Positions 1 through 9,235 of a DNA stretch of 64,000 nt are shown one piece after another. Position 1 is the first letter of the stretch. Every line of letters starts with the position of its first letter. The notes under the pieces were generated by a model. It did not search any database. It was not told the origin of the DNA and saw only the letters and a program-made list of their open reading frames with translations. Position numbers and translations under genes: made by a program. The stretch is from Nitrosovibrio sp. Nv6 (GTDB lineage Bacteria > Pseudomonadota > Gammaproteobacteria > Burkholderiales > Nitrosomonadaceae), in NCBI RefSeq assembly GCF_900110495.1, contig NZ_FODX01000007.1:1-64000 (forward strand), in the 5' to 3' direction.

Positions 1-123
1 TATCGCCACCGCCAGCATGGTGATCAGTCCAAACTTGTACCACCTTGAGTCATACCACAGCGACATGTCGTAATCCCGACCGCCCGACTTCGCCTGGCTT
101 GACGTTCCTAGTGTTGTTGCCAT
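1..123 (-). CDS. amoC: ammonia monooxygenase subunit C, N-terminal part (cut by window edge)
   Basis: The reverse strand reads 41 codons from an ATG at 123, beginning [20 protein letters not shown] and continuing into [20 protein letters not shown]. This is the characteristic start of betaproteobacterial AmoC, a membrane subunit of the copper enzyme that oxidises ammonia to hydroxylamine. The last residues seen are the beginning of the first membrane helix. A strong ribosome binding site (AGGAGG) lies 7 bases before the ATG. The rest of the gene is outside the window, so it cannot be said whether this copy heads an amoCAB operon or is an orphan amoC. This short piece is the main evidence for the organism's physiology. 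Confidence 0.93.
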   Translation of the reverse strand, partial: MATTLGTSSQAKSGGRDYDMSLWYDSRWYKFGLITMLAVAI

Positions 124-503
124 TATGTTTCCTCCTGCTTCTTTTGTGTTAATCAAGTACTGCGCTCCCAACCCGGCGAGTGGCTTCCTCCCTTCTTCCC
201 GCCCGGCAGCAAGCTTCGCCCATCTCTTCTGCTACCAACTATCTGCTGCTACTGCAATCCTGTACCGCTTTGTACTTCAGTATCCTTACTCCAGATATCC
301 TTCTACCTCGGTTATTGCCAAGTTGCCGCTCAACCTCGGTTGCTGCTAAATTGCTGCTCAGTTTCTTCTCAGTTCCTTTTGTACTTCTGAGTTTGCTGCT
401 GAGTTGTTCCCAAGTTGTTTCTGCAATATTGGTACTATCAGTAACAATATTGGTACCACCAATTTTGTTGCTACCAGTACTTTACATACCCACAACCCCG
501 TAA
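124..503 (-). promoter_or_regulatory. long repeat-bearing amoC leader region
   Basis: No convincing gene lies here. Read toward amoC the strand is rich in purines. It contains a tandem 28-bp direct repeat (305-332 and 333-360, 23 of 28 identical, all five differences transitions) and an exact 12-bp direct repeat CAATATTGGTAC (424-435 and 445-456, written on the plus strand), spaced 21 bp, or two helical turns. The plus-strand open frames here only reflect a lack of stop codons. A role in transcript stability or factor binding is inference. Confidence 0.5.
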
Positions 504-532
504 AGACTATCCCCGAAGATTCTCCAAGTCAA
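504..532 (-). promoter_or_regulatory. candidate sigma70 promoter of amoC
   Basis: On the reverse strand, TTGACT (527-532) and TAGTCT (504-509) are separated by exactly 17 bases. Transcription from here would run toward amoC and give a leader of roughly 370 bases. It is the best sigma70 match I see in the 540-base gap between parB and amoC. Assigned by eye; no start-site data. Confidence 0.45.
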
Positions 533-663
533 GCAGTTTGCGGATTCTGCAAATCACTTCCCTATGAAAAACGGCGGAACAGGCTCTCCGGCGGCGCATG
601 AGCGGTTTTCAGCGATCCTCAATTTGCCTTTTCCGGGAGCAAAACGCCAGCGTGAATTACGGA

Positions 664-1500
664 TTACCAACGAGACAATATTCCATCCAGTTGCTCGAGG
701 CTAGTGTAATGGACCACTATTGTCCCCTTGCCCTTTTTGCCCGAATTTATAACGACTTGTGTCCCGAGCTTTGCGGAAATATTTTCCTGTAAGCGCAACA
801 GATCGCGGTCGCGTTTAGGGTGCCGCTGCGCTACCGGATGCTCTATCCGATGCACCAACCTTTCGGTCTCACGCACCGAAAGCTGTTTGTTCGCCACCAG
901 ATTCGCGATTTCTATCTGCTTTGCCTCCGGAAGCGAGAGCAGCGCGCGACTGTGCCCCATGTCGATCTTTCCCTGCATCAGCAATTCCTGTACAGGAGGC
1001 GGCAGATTGAGAAGTCGCAAAAGATTGGAAACCGCGCTGCGTGAACTGCCCAAGGCCTGACTGGCGGCTTGATGGGTCATGCCGAATTCCTTGATAAGCC
1101 TTTGAATACCCATCGCCTCTTCCAACGGGTTCAAATTCTCCCGCTGGATATTCTCGATCAGCGACATGGCCAGCGCGGACTCATCCGGCACGTGGCGGAT
1201 GAGTGCCGGCACTTCAGCAAGGCCCGCCAGTTGTGCGGCCCGCCAGCGCCGCTCCCCTGCTATGATTTCATAACCCCCGGAAGATACAGGCCGCACCAGC
1301 ACCGGCTGCATTACCCCCTGGGCCCGAATGGATTCGGCAAGTTCCGCCAGGGATTCCTTATCCATGTGGGTCCGGGGCTGATATTTGCCGGGCTGCAGCA
1401 GTGATATTTTCAGGTTCTGCAGTGATTCCACGGCCTTGCCGCTCTCGCTGTTGCCCGCCAACAGCGCATCCAACCCTCTTCCCAAGCCCTTCACTTTCAT
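664..1500 (-). CDS. parB: chromosome partitioning protein ParB
   Basis: ParB binds parS sites near the origin, spreads along DNA as a CTP-dependent clamp, and works with ParA to segregate the chromosome. The 278-residue protein shows the ParB N-terminal box with GERRWRAAQLAG near residue 82, the downstream motif ENIQRENLNPLEEA near 117, a helix-turn-helix around 140-165, and a C-terminal dimerisation region. Length is normal for the family. It lies 23 bases downstream of parA in the same operon. Two matching parS palindromes are present in this window (5054-5069 and 12038-12053), so enzyme and target are both in view. Confidence 0.96.
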   Translation of the reverse strand: MKVKGLGRGLDALLAGNSESGKAVESLQNLKISLLQPGKYQPRTHMDKESLAELAESIRAQGVMQPVLVRPVSSGGYEIIAGERRWRAAQLAGLAEVPALIRHVPDESALAMSLIENIQRENLNPLEEAMGIQRLIKEFGMTHQAASQALGSSRSAVSNLLRLLNLPPPVQELLMQGKIDMGHSRALLSLPEAKQIEIANLVANKQLSVRETERLVHRIEHPVAQRHPKRDRDLLRLQENISAKLGTQVVINSGKKGKGTIVVHYTSLEQLDGILSRW

Positions 1501-1523
1501 AAGTTTTTTACCTGCTCTATGCT

Positions 1524-2333
1524 TTATGCTTCCAGCTTCTGTTCGTCATCGTGTTCCCGCTCGGCGCTTGGAAAATATCTATTCAGCATTTCCCCCGCCA
1601 GCGCCAGGTAAGCCTGTGTGCCTTTGGATAGCTTGTCATGGTATAGCGCCGGAATACCGAAGCTCGGCGCTTCGGCCAGCCGCACATTGCGTGGGATCAC
1701 TGTACGGTAAACCTTGTCGCCAAAGTGTTGCTGCAACTGGTCCGACACCTGTTGCGCCAGTATATTGCGGGGATCAAACATGGTGCGCAGCAAACCCTCG
1801 ATCTCCAGCACCGGGTTGAGATTGGTACGCACTTTCTTTATCGTATTCACCAGATCGCTTAGCCCCTCCAGGGCGTAATATTCGCACTGCATCGGTATCA
1901 TTACCGCATGGGCTGCGCACAAACCGTTGAGCGTCAGCAGATTGAGTGCCGGCGGGCAATCGATGAGAATGAAGTCGTATTCTCCGGCCACTTCTTCCAG
2001 AGCTTCTTTCAGGCGCGTTTCCCGCTGGGGCAGGTCCACCATCTCTATTTCAGCACCTGCCAGGTCCCGGTTGGCGGGAATCAGATCAAATTTGCCCGCG
2101 GGGGAGGCTACGCGAACATCTGCGATACTTCGGCTACCCAGCAATACCTGGTATACAGTGTGGTGCAGAGAGCGTTTATCCACGCCGCTTCCCATGGTTG
2201 CGTTACCTTGCGGATCAAGATCAATCAGCAAGACGCGCCGCTTCGCGGCAGCAAGGCTTGCCGCCAGATTGACGCTGGTAGTGGTTTTTCCCACACCGCC
2301 TTTTTGATTCGTGATTGCCAGAATTTTTACCAT
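1524..2333 (-). CDS. parA: chromosome partitioning ATPase ParA (Soj)
   Basis: ParA is the P-loop ATPase that forms a DNA-bound gradient on the nucleoid and is cleared by ParB. The deviant Walker A motif KGGVGKTT is at residues 10-17, followed by LLIDLDPQGNAT near 35-46, a Walker B-like region FILIDCPPAL near 115, and the ParA C-terminal domain. At 269 residues the length is typical. The gene starts at an ATG 69 bases after rsmG and precedes parB, the usual rsmG-parA-parB order near proteobacterial origins. Confidence 0.97.
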   Translation of the reverse strand: MVKILAITNQKGGVGKTTTSVNLAASLAAAKRRVLLIDLDPQGNATMGSGVDKRSLHHTVYQVLLGSRSIADVRVASPAGKFDLIPANRDLAGAEIEMVDLPQRETRLKEALEEVAGEYDFILIDCPPALNLLTLNGLCAAHAVMIPMQCEYYALEGLSDLVNTIKKVRTNLNPVLEIEGLLRTMFDPRNILAQQVSDQLQQHFGDKVYRTVIPRNVRLAEAPSFGIPALYHDKLSKGTQAYLALAGEMLNRYFPSAEREHDDEQKLEA

Positions 2334-2402
2334 CTCGTCCGCTCCAGAACGGGCACAGATACATCGGATCGAACCGCGGGCTCCCGGATTATCCCTTGCC
2401 CG

Positions 2403-3038
2403 CTAACTCGCCCGCCTAATTATGACCAGATGCCGCTCTGCCTCAAGGCCGGGAATTGCGACAGGCAATATTTTTTCCACGATGAACTGCGCCGGCAACT
2501 GCGCCAGTTCTTCATGCGGATAAACGCCCTTCATCGCAACGAGCCTGCCGCCACCGCTTCCCGGGATACACAGATGTCCCGCAAGCCTGATAAAATCACC
2601 CAGGTCGGAAAAAGCGCGGGAAATAACAAGATCGAACCCGTCTTTCGGATGAAAGTTCTCGACTCGTTCATTCACCACCTCGACATTTTTCAATTTCAAT
2701 TCAATTCGCGCCTGCTGCAGGAATACTGCTTTTTTATGACTGCTTTCGACCAGCGTCACATACCACTCGGGCCGTGCCAAAGCCAGGGGAATTCCGGGCA
2801 AGCCCGCGCCACTGCCGATATCGGCAATACGTGGTCCGCTTACATGCGGCAGAACCGCCAGGCTATCAAGCAGATGACGAACCAGCATTGTTTCAGGCTC
2901 GCGCACAGCGGTCAGATTATGAACCCGATTCCACTTTTGAATTAACGCGAGATGCTGCAACAAGTGGATTTGAGTTTCGGGCGGAAGTATTAATCCCAAG
3001 ACCTCAAGCCCGCCAGCAAGCTGCGCCGCCAGACTCAC
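2403..3038 (-). CDS. rsmG: 16S rRNA (guanine-527 N7) methyltransferase RsmG
   Basis: RsmG (GidB) methylates G527 of 16S rRNA using S-adenosylmethionine. The 211-residue protein has the SAM-binding motif [14 protein letters not shown] near residue 72 and the following acidic-loop and VISRAF signature of the family. The start is a GTG whose bases overlap the mnmG stop codon (GTGA, 4-base overlap), which implies translational coupling with mnmG. It sits between mnmG and parA, as in most proteobacteria. Confidence 0.95.
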   Translation of the reverse strand: MSLAAQLAGGLEVLGLILPPETQIHLLQHLALIQKWNRVHNLTAVREPETMLVRHLLDSLAVLPHVSGPRIADIGSGAGLPGIPLALARPEWYVTLVESSHKKAVFLQQARIELKLKNVEVVNERVENFHPKDGFDLVISRAFSDLGDFIRLAGHLCIPGSGGGRLVAMKGVYPHEELAQLPAQFIVEKILPVAIPGLEAERHLVIIRRAS

Positions 3039-4990
3039 GCGCTTATCTTTTTATGATCGGGAAAACCACGCTTCACGTGTACCAGTAATAATGAAATCGC
3101 GGCCGGAGTTACACCGGAGATCCTTGCTGCCTGTCCTGCTGTTTCGGGTTTGAACTGATTCAATTTTTGCTGTACCTCGCTGGAGAGGCCTCGTACCGTA
3201 CGGTAATCCATATCCGGCGGTAAACGAATTTCCTCGTAGCGCACGCTGCGCGCTACCTCGTCCTTCTGTCGTTCAATATAGCCGTGATACTTGGCCTGGA
3301 TTTCAACTTGCTCAGCCACCAGCGGGTCGGTGACAGCCTCTCCCGCCAATGGCAGCGTCATCAGTCCCGCATAAGTCACGTCCGGGCGGCGCAGCAGGTC
3401 ATACAACGAGTATTCGCGTTCAATGGGTTTGCCCAATACCCGCAACACTTCCGCTTGGAGCAGGGTGTTCAAACCGGTTTTCGGGCTGAGCCAGACCGCT
3501 TTGAGCCTGTCTTGCTCGTGAGCAATGGCTTCCCGTTTGGCAATGAAGCGCGCCCACCGCGCATCGTCCACCACGCCCATCCCGCGCCCGATTTCAGTCA
3601 AACGCAGGTCAGCATTGTCTTCGCGCAGCTGCAAACGATATTCGGCGCGGCTGGTGAACATGCGGTAGGGCTCGGTAACGCCTCGGGTGATAAGGTCATC
3701 GACCAGAACACCCAGGTAAGCCTCGTTGCGGCGCGGACACCATGCTTCCCTGCCTTGCGTTTTGAGGGCGGCGTTGATGCCGGCCAGCAATCCTTGCGCA
3801 GCAGCTTCTTCATAGCCGGTCGTACCGTTGATTTGTCCGGCAAAAAACAAGCCCTCGATGCTCTTGGTTTCAAGTGAGCCTTTTAATCCGCGCGGATCAA
3901 AATAATCGTACTCAATCGCGTAGCCGGGTCGCGTGATATGAGCATTTTCGAGCCCCCGGATGGAACGCACCAGTTTAACCTGCAGGTCGAATGGCAAGCT
4001 GGTCGATATTCCGTTAGGGTATACCTCATGGGTGTCCAGTCCTTCCGGTTCCAGAAAAACCTGATGCGATTCCTTCGTTGAAAAACGCACCACTTTATCC
4101 TCGATGGATGGGCAATAGCGCGGCCCTACACCTTCGATCAGGCCGGTAAATAACGGGGAGCGATCCAGGCCACTGCGAATAATGTCGTGAGTACTGCTAT
4201 TGGTGTGCGTTATCCAGCACGACAACTGACGAGGATGCCGAGCGGCGTCGCCCATAAAGGAAAAGACCGGGGCAGGATTATCTCCGGGTTGTTCGGTAAC
4301 CGCCGAGTAATCGATGCTGCGACCGTCTATGCGCGGAGGGGTGCCGGTTTTCAGCCGCCCGACCGGCAGTTTCATTTCGCGCAGGCGTGCGGCAAGACTG
4401 ATGGACGGGGGGTCGCCAGCCCGCCCTGCCTGAAAATTGGCCGATCCCACATGCGCCAGCCCGGCAAGGAAGGTTCCTGCAGTCAGCACTACTGCCCGCG
4501 CTGAAAATCGTATTCCCAGTTGGGTGACGACGCCCTTGACGCGCTCCCCCTCAAGCACGAGATCGTCCACTGCTTGCTGAAATATCCAGAGATTTGGCTG
4601 ATTCTCGAGGCGGCGGCGGATTGCCTGACGGTAGAGCATCCGGTCGGCCTGCGCGCGGGTAGCGCGTACCGCCGGCCCCTTGCTTGAGTTTAGCGTACGA
4701 AACTGTATGCCGGCCTCATCGGCCGCAGCAGCCATTGCACCCCCTAGCGCATCCACCTCTTTTACCAGGTGACCCTTGCCGATACCCCCTATGGAGGGAT
4801 TACACGACATCTGTCCCAGCGTCTCGATATTGTGGGAGAGCAGCAGCGTTCTTTGCCCCATGCGTGCAGCGGCAAGCGCGGCCTCGGTACCCGCATGGCC
4901 GCCGCCAATCACAATTACATCAAAACTGTCAGAACTTTCAGAAAAAGTCACCGGGATAGCCGTTGGAATGCTGTTTAAAGGAGGGAGCAT
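3035..4990 (-). CDS. mnmG: tRNA uridine 5-carboxymethylaminomethyl modification enzyme MnmG
   Basis: MnmG (GidA) is the FAD-dependent partner of MnmE; together they install the carboxymethylaminomethyl group on U34 of several tRNAs. The FAD-binding motif [10 protein letters not shown] lies near the N-terminus, followed by the GidA signatures [12 protein letters not shown] and TGTPPR. The open frame continues upstream to a TTG at 5080, but that longer start would place a perfect parS palindrome inside the coding sequence and add about 30 non-conserved residues. I therefore prefer the ATG at 4990 (651 aa); a GTG about 13 codons further in would bring the length closer to the usual 630. mnmE follows upstream in the same direction. 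Confidence 0.94.
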   Translation of the reverse strand: MLPPLNSIPTAIPVTFSESSDSFDVIVIGGGHAGTEAALAAARMGQRTLLLSHNIETLGQMSCNPSIGGIGKGHLVKEVDALGGAMAAAADEAGIQFRTLNSSKGPAVRATRAQADRMLYRQAIRRRLENQPNLWIFQQAVDDLVLEGERVKGVVTQLGIRFSARAVVLTAGTFLAGLAHVGSANFQAGRAGDPPSISLAARLREMKLPVGRLKTGTPPRIDGRSIDYSAVTEQPGDNPAPVFSFMGDAARHPRQLSCWITHTNSSTHDIIRSGLDRSPLFTGLIEGVGPRYCPSIEDKVVRFSTKESHQVFLEPEGLDTHEVYPNGISTSLPFDLQVKLVRSIRGLENAHITRPGYAIEYDYFDPRGLKGSLETKSIEGLFFAGQINGTTGYEEAAAQGLLAGINAALKTQGREAWCPRRNEAYLGVLVDDLITRGVTEPYRMFTSRAEYRLQLREDNADLRLTEIGRGMGVVDDARWARFIAKREAIAHEQDRLKAVWLSPKTGLNTLLQAEVLRVLGKPIEREYSLYDLLRRPDVTYAGLMTLPLAGEAVTDPLVAEQVEIQAKYHGYIERQKDEVARSVRYEEIRLPPDMDYRTVRGLSSEVQQKLNQFKPETAGQAARISGVTPAAISLLLVHVKRGFPDHKKISA

Positions 4991-5053
4991 TCTACGACAA
5001 AAAGAAAGGTTGTGTAAGGCGACGCCGTACTCGGGTTCGAAGGTCAAGTCACT

Positions 5054-5069
5054 TGTTTCACGTGAAACA
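5054..5069. promoter_or_regulatory. parS site (perfect palindrome)
   Basis: TGTTTCACGTGAAACA is an exact match to the 16-bp bacterial parS consensus, the ParB-binding centromere. It lies between mnmE and the preferred mnmG start, about 4 kb from parAB and about 4 kb from the rpmH-dnaA region. Confidence 0.93.
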
Positions 5070-5134
5070 CCCGGGTTCAAAACCGTGAAACCGGCGCCCG
5101 GAAAGGAGAAGAGTCGCCAGGAAAAGCTGGGGGA

Positions 5135-6502
5135 CTACTTGCCGATGCAGAATCGGGAGAATATTTCCCCCAGTAAATCGTCAGCGCTGAACTCACCGGT
5201 AATGGATGACAGGGCTCGCTGGGCAAGCCGCAGCTCTTCCGCCAGCAGATCCAGTTGAACGTTTCCGCCAGCCAGCCCGCACGCATTTTCAAGGTATTTC
5301 CGCGCATCGGCCAGGGCCTGGAGGTGGCGACTGCGCGCCATGAACAGCCCTTCACCTCCAGAAGAGGATCTCCAGCCGGCCACTTCAAGCAGCTTCCAGC
5401 GAAGTCGTTCGATGCCGGCACCGGTTTTAGCGGAAACATAAATATCCGCTGCCCCTTCCGGAGAATCTTCCTGATGGAAAATTCGCGGCAATCCGCTCAA
5501 CAGGTCTATTTTATTATAAACATGAATGACCGGCAGCCCGGCCGGGAGGCTATGCAGAATCGCCTGATCCACCTCGGTAGCACCATACCGGCTATCGGAG
5601 AGCAATAGCACCAGGTTTGCCTTTTCGATAGCAGCGCGGGTTCGAGCGATGCCAATTTTTTCAACCGCATCGTCGGTTTCCCTTAACCCCGCCGTATCCA
5701 CCAGATGTAGCGGAACGCCTTCAATTTCGATCGCCTGGCGGATGGCGTCCCGGGTCGTCCCTGGTACCTCCGTGACGATGGCTGTCTCTTCCCCAGCCAA
5801 TTGATTCAGCAGGCTGGATTTTCCCACGTTGGGCTGCCCCACCAAAACAACGGATACACCTTCCCGCAGGATGCTGCCCTGACGGGCTGACGTGAACACC
5901 TGCTCCAGTTGCGTCTGAATCTTTCCCAGCTTGCTCCTGACATCGAGTCCTGCGAGAAAATCCGCCTCTTCTTCGGGAAAGTCCAATGACGCTTCCACAA
6001 GCATTCGCAGGTCAGTAAGCGCTTGCACAAGACTATGGATCGCGGCGGAAAATTCCCCCTGAAGGGAGCGCATTGCACACCGCGCGGCTTCGCTTGTCCC
6101 GGCGTCGATGATATCCGCTACGCTTTCAGCCTGAGCAAGATCCAGCTTGTCGTTCAGGAAAGCGCGCAGGGTAAATTCCCCCGGCTGGGCCAGGCGGGCG
6201 CCCGCGAAAAGACAACTGGATAACACAAGATTCATTACAGCCGGTCCGCCATGACCCTGCAGTTCCAGCACATCTTCGCCGGTATACGAATGAGGAGCCG
6301 GAAAAAAAAGAGCAATCCCCTCATCGATTACCAGCCCCCGTTCATCGAGGAATTTACTCAGACTGGCATGGCGGGCTTTGGGAGTAGACCCGGTGACTTT
6401 CCGCGCTAAAGTTCTCAGGTTCTTGCCAGAGACCCGCACAATGCCGATACCGCCTCTTCCGGGCGGGGTAGCGACAGCGGCAATAATGTCAGAATTTTCC
6501 AT
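5135..6502 (-). CDS. mnmE: tRNA modification GTPase MnmE
   Basis: MnmE (TrmE) is a dimeric GTPase that acts with MnmG on wobble uridine 34. The 455-residue protein begins with the formyl-tetrahydrofolate-binding N-domain ([20 protein letters not shown]). The inserted G domain has G1 [12 protein letters not shown] near residue 217, the G2/G3 segment PGTTRD and DTAGLRE, and G4 NKID. It ends with the catalytic C-terminal motif FCIGK, whose Cys is essential in the family. Length and ends are those of an intact gene. It lies between yidC (83 bases upstream) and mnmG in one leftward cluster. Confidence 0.96.
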   Translation of the reverse strand: MENSDIIAAVATPPGRGGIGIVRVSGKNLRTLARKVTGSTPKARHASLSKFLDERGLVIDEGIALFFPAPHSYTGEDVLELQGHGGPAVMNLVLSSCLFAGARLAQPGEFTLRAFLNDKLDLAQAESVADIIDAGTSEAARCAMRSLQGEFSAAIHSLVQALTDLRMLVEASLDFPEEEADFLAGLDVRSKLGKIQTQLEQVFTSARQGSILREGVSVVLVGQPNVGKSSLLNQLAGEETAIVTEVPGTTRDAIRQAIEIEGVPLHLVDTAGLRETDDAVEKIGIARTRAAIEKANLVLLLSDSRYGATEVDQAILHSLPAGLPVIHVYNKIDLLSGLPRIFHQEDSPEGAADIYVSAKTGAGIERLRWKLLEVAGWRSSSGGEGLFMARSRHLQALADARKYLENACGLAGGNVQLDLLAEELRLAQRALSSITGEFSADDLLGEIFSRFCIGK

Positions 6503-6585
6503 CCGGACATTTCTCCTGCGAGGAGTTCAGCCGGATACGAGGACTCCAGGCGGTAGCTGTTTGCAAATCAGGAAGGCCGCACTTG

Positions 6586-8295
6586 CTAATTCGCTTTTTT
6601 CTGCTTGCCGGCAGCTGTTGCGGAGCCCTCGATCATGCGCGTGATTTGCCATTGCTGCAGGATGGAAAGGACGTTGTTTACCAATGAATACAGCACCAAT
6701 CCAGCTGGAAAGAAGAAGAAGAAGATACTGAAGGCGAAAGGCATAATCTGCGTTACCTTGGCCTGGATGGGGTCTGTTGCAGGTGGATTGAGTCTCGTCT
6801 GAATAAACATGGAAATGCCCATGATTACCGGCAGTACGTAAAAAGGATCGGGCGATGACAAATCCTGTATCCACAAGGCAAAAGGCGCATTACGCAATTC
6901 AACGCTGGCGAGCAGAACCCAGTACAGCGAGATGAATACGGGAATCTGGACGATGATGGGCAGGCACCCGCCCATGGGATTGATTTTTTCCGTCTTGTAA
7001 AAATCCATCATCGCCTGGTTCAGGCGTTGACGGTCGTGGCCGTGCTGTTCACGCAGTCGCTGCAGCTTTGGCGTGACCAGCCTTAATTTTGCCATGGAAC
7101 GATAGCCGGCAGCGGATAATGGGAAAAATGCGATCTTGACCGACATGGTCAGGAGAATAATAGCCACTCCCCAGTTTCCGGTCCAGGAGTGGAACAACGA
7201 CAACAACCAGAACAGCGGCGCGCCAATTATGGTCAGCCATCCGTAATCGACCGTAAGATCCAGTCCTGGTGCGATTGATGCGAGTTTGCTCTGTTCCTCC
7301 GGGCCGGCATACAGTGGAACGCTGACCGTGGCGGTTTCGCCGGGCTCGACTGTGCCCACAGGTACGATCACACCAGCGGAATACTCGTTTTCGCTGAGAC
7401 GCTTTGCGTAATACTCGCGCGGTTGCTTATCCTCAGGCAGCCACGCAGCAAGAAAGTATTGCTGCAGCATGGCAATCCAGCCATTATCCGCATTTTTTGG
7501 GTACGTTGCGGTGCCCTTGTCGAGCGCGGAGAATTCGATCTTCTTGAATTTATCCTGCTCGGTAAAAAGCGCAGCGCCGGTATACGTAGGAATCATGAAG
7601 AACGAACCCGCCGGCGGCTGGCTGTCACGCAACATCTGGAAATAGGAAAAAGGATTGATGGGAGCCGCTGTATCGTTGGTCACCTCGAAACTGACATTGA
7701 TGAGATAGCTTCCGCGATGAAATGTGTATACCTTGTTCACGCGCACGCCATCGGTAGCGGGTGCGACCAGCCGTATTTCGATTTTGTCCTGGCCTGCCTC
7801 CAGGCTATACGTACCCGGCTCCGCTGTATAACGGGTTTTGTGCGTGGGCAAATTCTCTCCAATCAGCCCCGACTGAGCCACATAGACGTGATCGGGTTGA
7901 TTTTCCAACAACGCGAAAGGCTTGCTTTTATCCTCCTTATCAGGGTGATACAGCAACTCAAGACGGCGCAAATCACCGCCGGCGGTATCGATTTCCGCGA
8001 CTACCATGTCGGTCTTGACAACTATCTTTTCCCCTGACTCCAGCCTGTCGATCGCCTTGACGGGTGCACCATTCTCTGCGGTTTCACTTTTCGCGGGCTG
8101 TGTCGAAATCAGTTTATCCCCGGGGACCGGCGTCCCCTCCTGAGCACTTGGAGGGGGCTGATTTCGCGATTCCTGAGTCGCGGGGGCCGATGATGTTGAC
8201 GGAGCCGGTGGAAGCTGCTCTTTCTGCCAGGCGTCCCACAGAAACAGCATCGACGTGGAAAAAATCAGGAACAGTACAAATTTTTGTGTATCCAT
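6586..8295 (-). CDS. yidC: membrane protein insertase YidC
   Basis: YidC inserts and folds inner-membrane proteins, alone or with SecYEG. The 569-residue protein has an N-terminal anchor (KFVLFLIFSTSMLFLWDAW), a Pro/Ser/Thr-rich linker, a large periplasmic domain up to about residue 355, and the conserved C-terminal five-helix insertase core. Within the core, NPMGGCLPIIVQIPVFISLY is the family's best-known stretch. The C-terminus is basic. In an ammonia oxidiser the protein presumably helps place abundant membrane enzymes such as AMO; that is inference. yidD, rnpA and rpmH precede it in the usual order. Confidence 0.96.
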   Translation of the reverse strand: MDTQKFVLFLIFSTSMLFLWDAWQKEQLPPAPSTSSAPATQESRNQPPPSAQEGTPVPGDKLISTQPAKSETAENGAPVKAIDRLESGEKIVVKTDMVVAEIDTAGGDLRRLELLYHPDKEDKSKPFALLENQPDHVYVAQSGLIGENLPTHKTRYTAEPGTYSLEAGQDKIEIRLVAPATDGVRVNKVYTFHRGSYLINVSFEVTNDTAAPINPFSYFQMLRDSQPPAGSFFMIPTYTGAALFTEQDKFKKIEFSALDKGTATYPKNADNGWIAMLQQYFLAAWLPEDKQPREYYAKRLSENEYSAGVIVPVGTVEPGETATVSVPLYAGPEEQSKLASIAPGLDLTVDYGWLTIIGAPLFWLLSLFHSWTGNWGVAIILLTMSVKIAFFPLSAAGYRSMAKLRLVTPKLQRLREQHGHDRQRLNQAMMDFYKTEKINPMGGCLPIIVQIPVFISLYWVLLASVELRNAPFALWIQDLSSPDPFYVLPVIMGISMFIQTRLNPPATDPIQAKVTQIMPFAFSIFFFFFPAGLVLYSLVNNVLSILQQWQITRMIEGSATAAGKQKKAN

Positions 8296-8362
8296 CTTGC
8301 TTTGCGTTTTTATGTTTTACGATACGCATATTCGTATCGAAGTAATTCAGGTCGGACAAGTC

Positions 8363-8572
8363 CTATGGAACAGGATCATGTCCACCGCGGGCCCAGGGAT
8401 TGCAACGCAGTATCCGCCATACACTGAGAAATATTCCACGCAGCGTGCCATGTCTGGCTAGCGCCTCACATGCGTAGTGTGAACAAGAAGGGCTGAACCG
8501 GCACGAGGGCCCAAAAAAAGGACTCAGGCAATATTGGTAGAGCTTGATGAATCCAATAATTATCCGCGACAT
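8363..8572 (-). CDS. yidD: membrane protein insertion efficiency factor YidD
   Basis: YidD is a small membrane-associated helper of YidC. The 69-residue protein contains the family core: LYQYCLSPFFGPSCRFSPSC near the start, then CSHYACEALARHG and a terminal CNPWARGGHDPVP. The conserved Cys residues are all present. It overlaps the 3' end of rnpA by 13 bases and lies 67 bases before yidC, so it belongs to the rpmH-rnpA-yidD-yidC cluster. Confidence 0.95.
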   Translation of the reverse strand: MSRIIIGFIKLYQYCLSPFFGPSCRFSPSCSHYACEALARHGTLRGIFLSVWRILRCNPWARGGHDPVP

Positions 8573-8907
8573 CGCTGCAATTGAACCATGAGGCTTTCGG
8601 CTTCTCCCGCCATTCGTGGCAAATCGCTGTGACTGACCCGACAGCGCAGCCGCACCACCAGATCAAGGCCCGCCAACTCGTGTTGCCGCGCACGAAAGGC
8701 TTCCCGCAACAAGCGCTTCACCCTGTTACGTCTCACGGCCAGCCGCTCGATTTTACCAGCGACAATCAGCCCCAATCTAGAATTTAACAGACCGTTGGGT
8801 TTTGCGAAAATCTGAAGAAATTCGCTGCGTGCAGAACATCTGAATCGAATAACCGAGGAGAATTCTTCTGCTTTATGCAACCGGTGAGTTTTCGGAAAGC
8901 GAATAAT
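8560..8907 (-). CDS. rnpA: ribonuclease P protein component, probably with an ATT start
   Basis: RnpA is the basic protein subunit of RNase P, which matures tRNA 5' ends. The RNR motif region VRRNRVKRLLREAF is intact. The first conventional start in frame is a TTG at 8880, but the codons just upstream (R-F-P-K-T-H-R) continue the conserved FPKxxRL beginning of RnpA proteins, so translation must start earlier. An in-frame TAG at 8917-8919 limits the choice. Only two consecutive ATT codons (8902-8907) lie between, and a good ribosome binding site (AGAGGA) sits about 6 bases before the first. I therefore set the start at ATT 8907; a sequencing error is the alternative. rpmH lies directly upstream and yidD overlaps the end. 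Confidence 0.82.
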   Translation of the reverse strand: MIRFPKTHRLHKAEEFSSVIRFRCSARSEFLQIFAKPNGLLNSRLGLIVAGKIERLAVRRNRVKRLLREAFRARQHELAGLDLVVRLRCRVSHSDLPRMAGEAESLMVQLQRCRG

Positions 8908-8940
8908 ACGATTCCTCTAGGTAGATGTTGACGCTGCTGG

Positions 8941-9075
8941 TTATACCCCCAGGCGAACTCGCCCCTTGGCGCGGCGAGCCCGTATAACAGCCGCTCCGCC
9001 TGTGGTTTTCATGCGAACCCGAAAACCATGGGTTCGCTTTCTTCGCGTGACGGATGGTTGATAAGTGCGTTTCAT
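8941..9075 (-). CDS. rpmH: 50S ribosomal protein L34
   Basis: This gene encodes the 44-residue, highly basic ribosomal protein L34, beginning [20 protein letters not shown]. Every conserved position of the family is present. The ATG at 9075 follows a GGGGAAG ribosome binding site. A longer in-frame extension upstream is not part of the protein. It is the first gene of the leftward block and diverges from dnaA, with the origin-side DnaA box between them. Confidence 0.97.
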   Translation of the reverse strand: MKRTYQPSVTRRKRTHGFRVRMKTTGGAAVIRARRAKGRVRLGV

Positions 9076-9108
9076 CGCTTCCCCTGAGTCTGTTAAATAA
9101 AACTCGGC

Positions 9109-9138
9109 ATTACAACTCTTTACGGAGGTTGATGTCAA
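9109..9138 (-). promoter_or_regulatory. rpmH promoter
   Basis: On the reverse strand a perfect TTGACA (9133-9138) is followed after 18 bases by TGTAAT (9109-9114), giving a leader of about 27 bases to rpmH. The DnaA box at 9159-9167 lies just upstream of the -35 element. Confidence 0.65.
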
Positions 9139-9158
9139 CCGATATTTTTTTCTCCCCC

Positions 9159-9167
9159 TGTGGATAA
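9159..9167 (-). promoter_or_regulatory. DnaA box upstream of dnaA
   Basis: TGTGGATAA on the plus strand is the exact complement of the consensus TTATCCACA. It lies in the rpmH-dnaA gap and overlaps the -35 element proposed for dnaA, fitting autoregulation. Confidence 0.8.
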
Positions 9168-9189
9168 GTAGGTAGGAAGAGTCTAAAAT
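9161..9189 (+). promoter_or_regulatory. candidate dnaA promoter overlapping a DnaA box
   Basis: TGGATA (9161-9166), a 17-base spacer and TAAAAT (9184-9189) form a moderate sigma70 match 47 bases before the dnaA ATG. The -35 element shares bases with the DnaA box, so DnaA binding should compete with RNA polymerase. Confidence 0.45.
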
Positions 9190-9235
9190 AGCTGCTCGCC
9201 CCGCTTTCGAATTTCCGCTTCTTTCCCGATCCGCA

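Noticed and set aside
180..503. Plus-strand open frames in the amoC leader
   Set aside because: No ribosome binding site, low-complexity Ser/Leu/Pro translation, and the region reads as an amoC leader on the other strand.
1908..2945. 345-codon plus-strand frame over parA and rsmG
   Set aside because: Antisense to two certain genes; no start signal and no family-like pattern.
3069..3084. Third parS-like sequence CGCTTCACGTGTACCA
   Set aside because: Four mismatches from consensus, and the bases encode the conserved VHVK end of MnmG.
5035..5080. Longer MnmG start at TTG 5080
   Set aside because: Would put the perfect parS inside the gene and add residues not found in the family.
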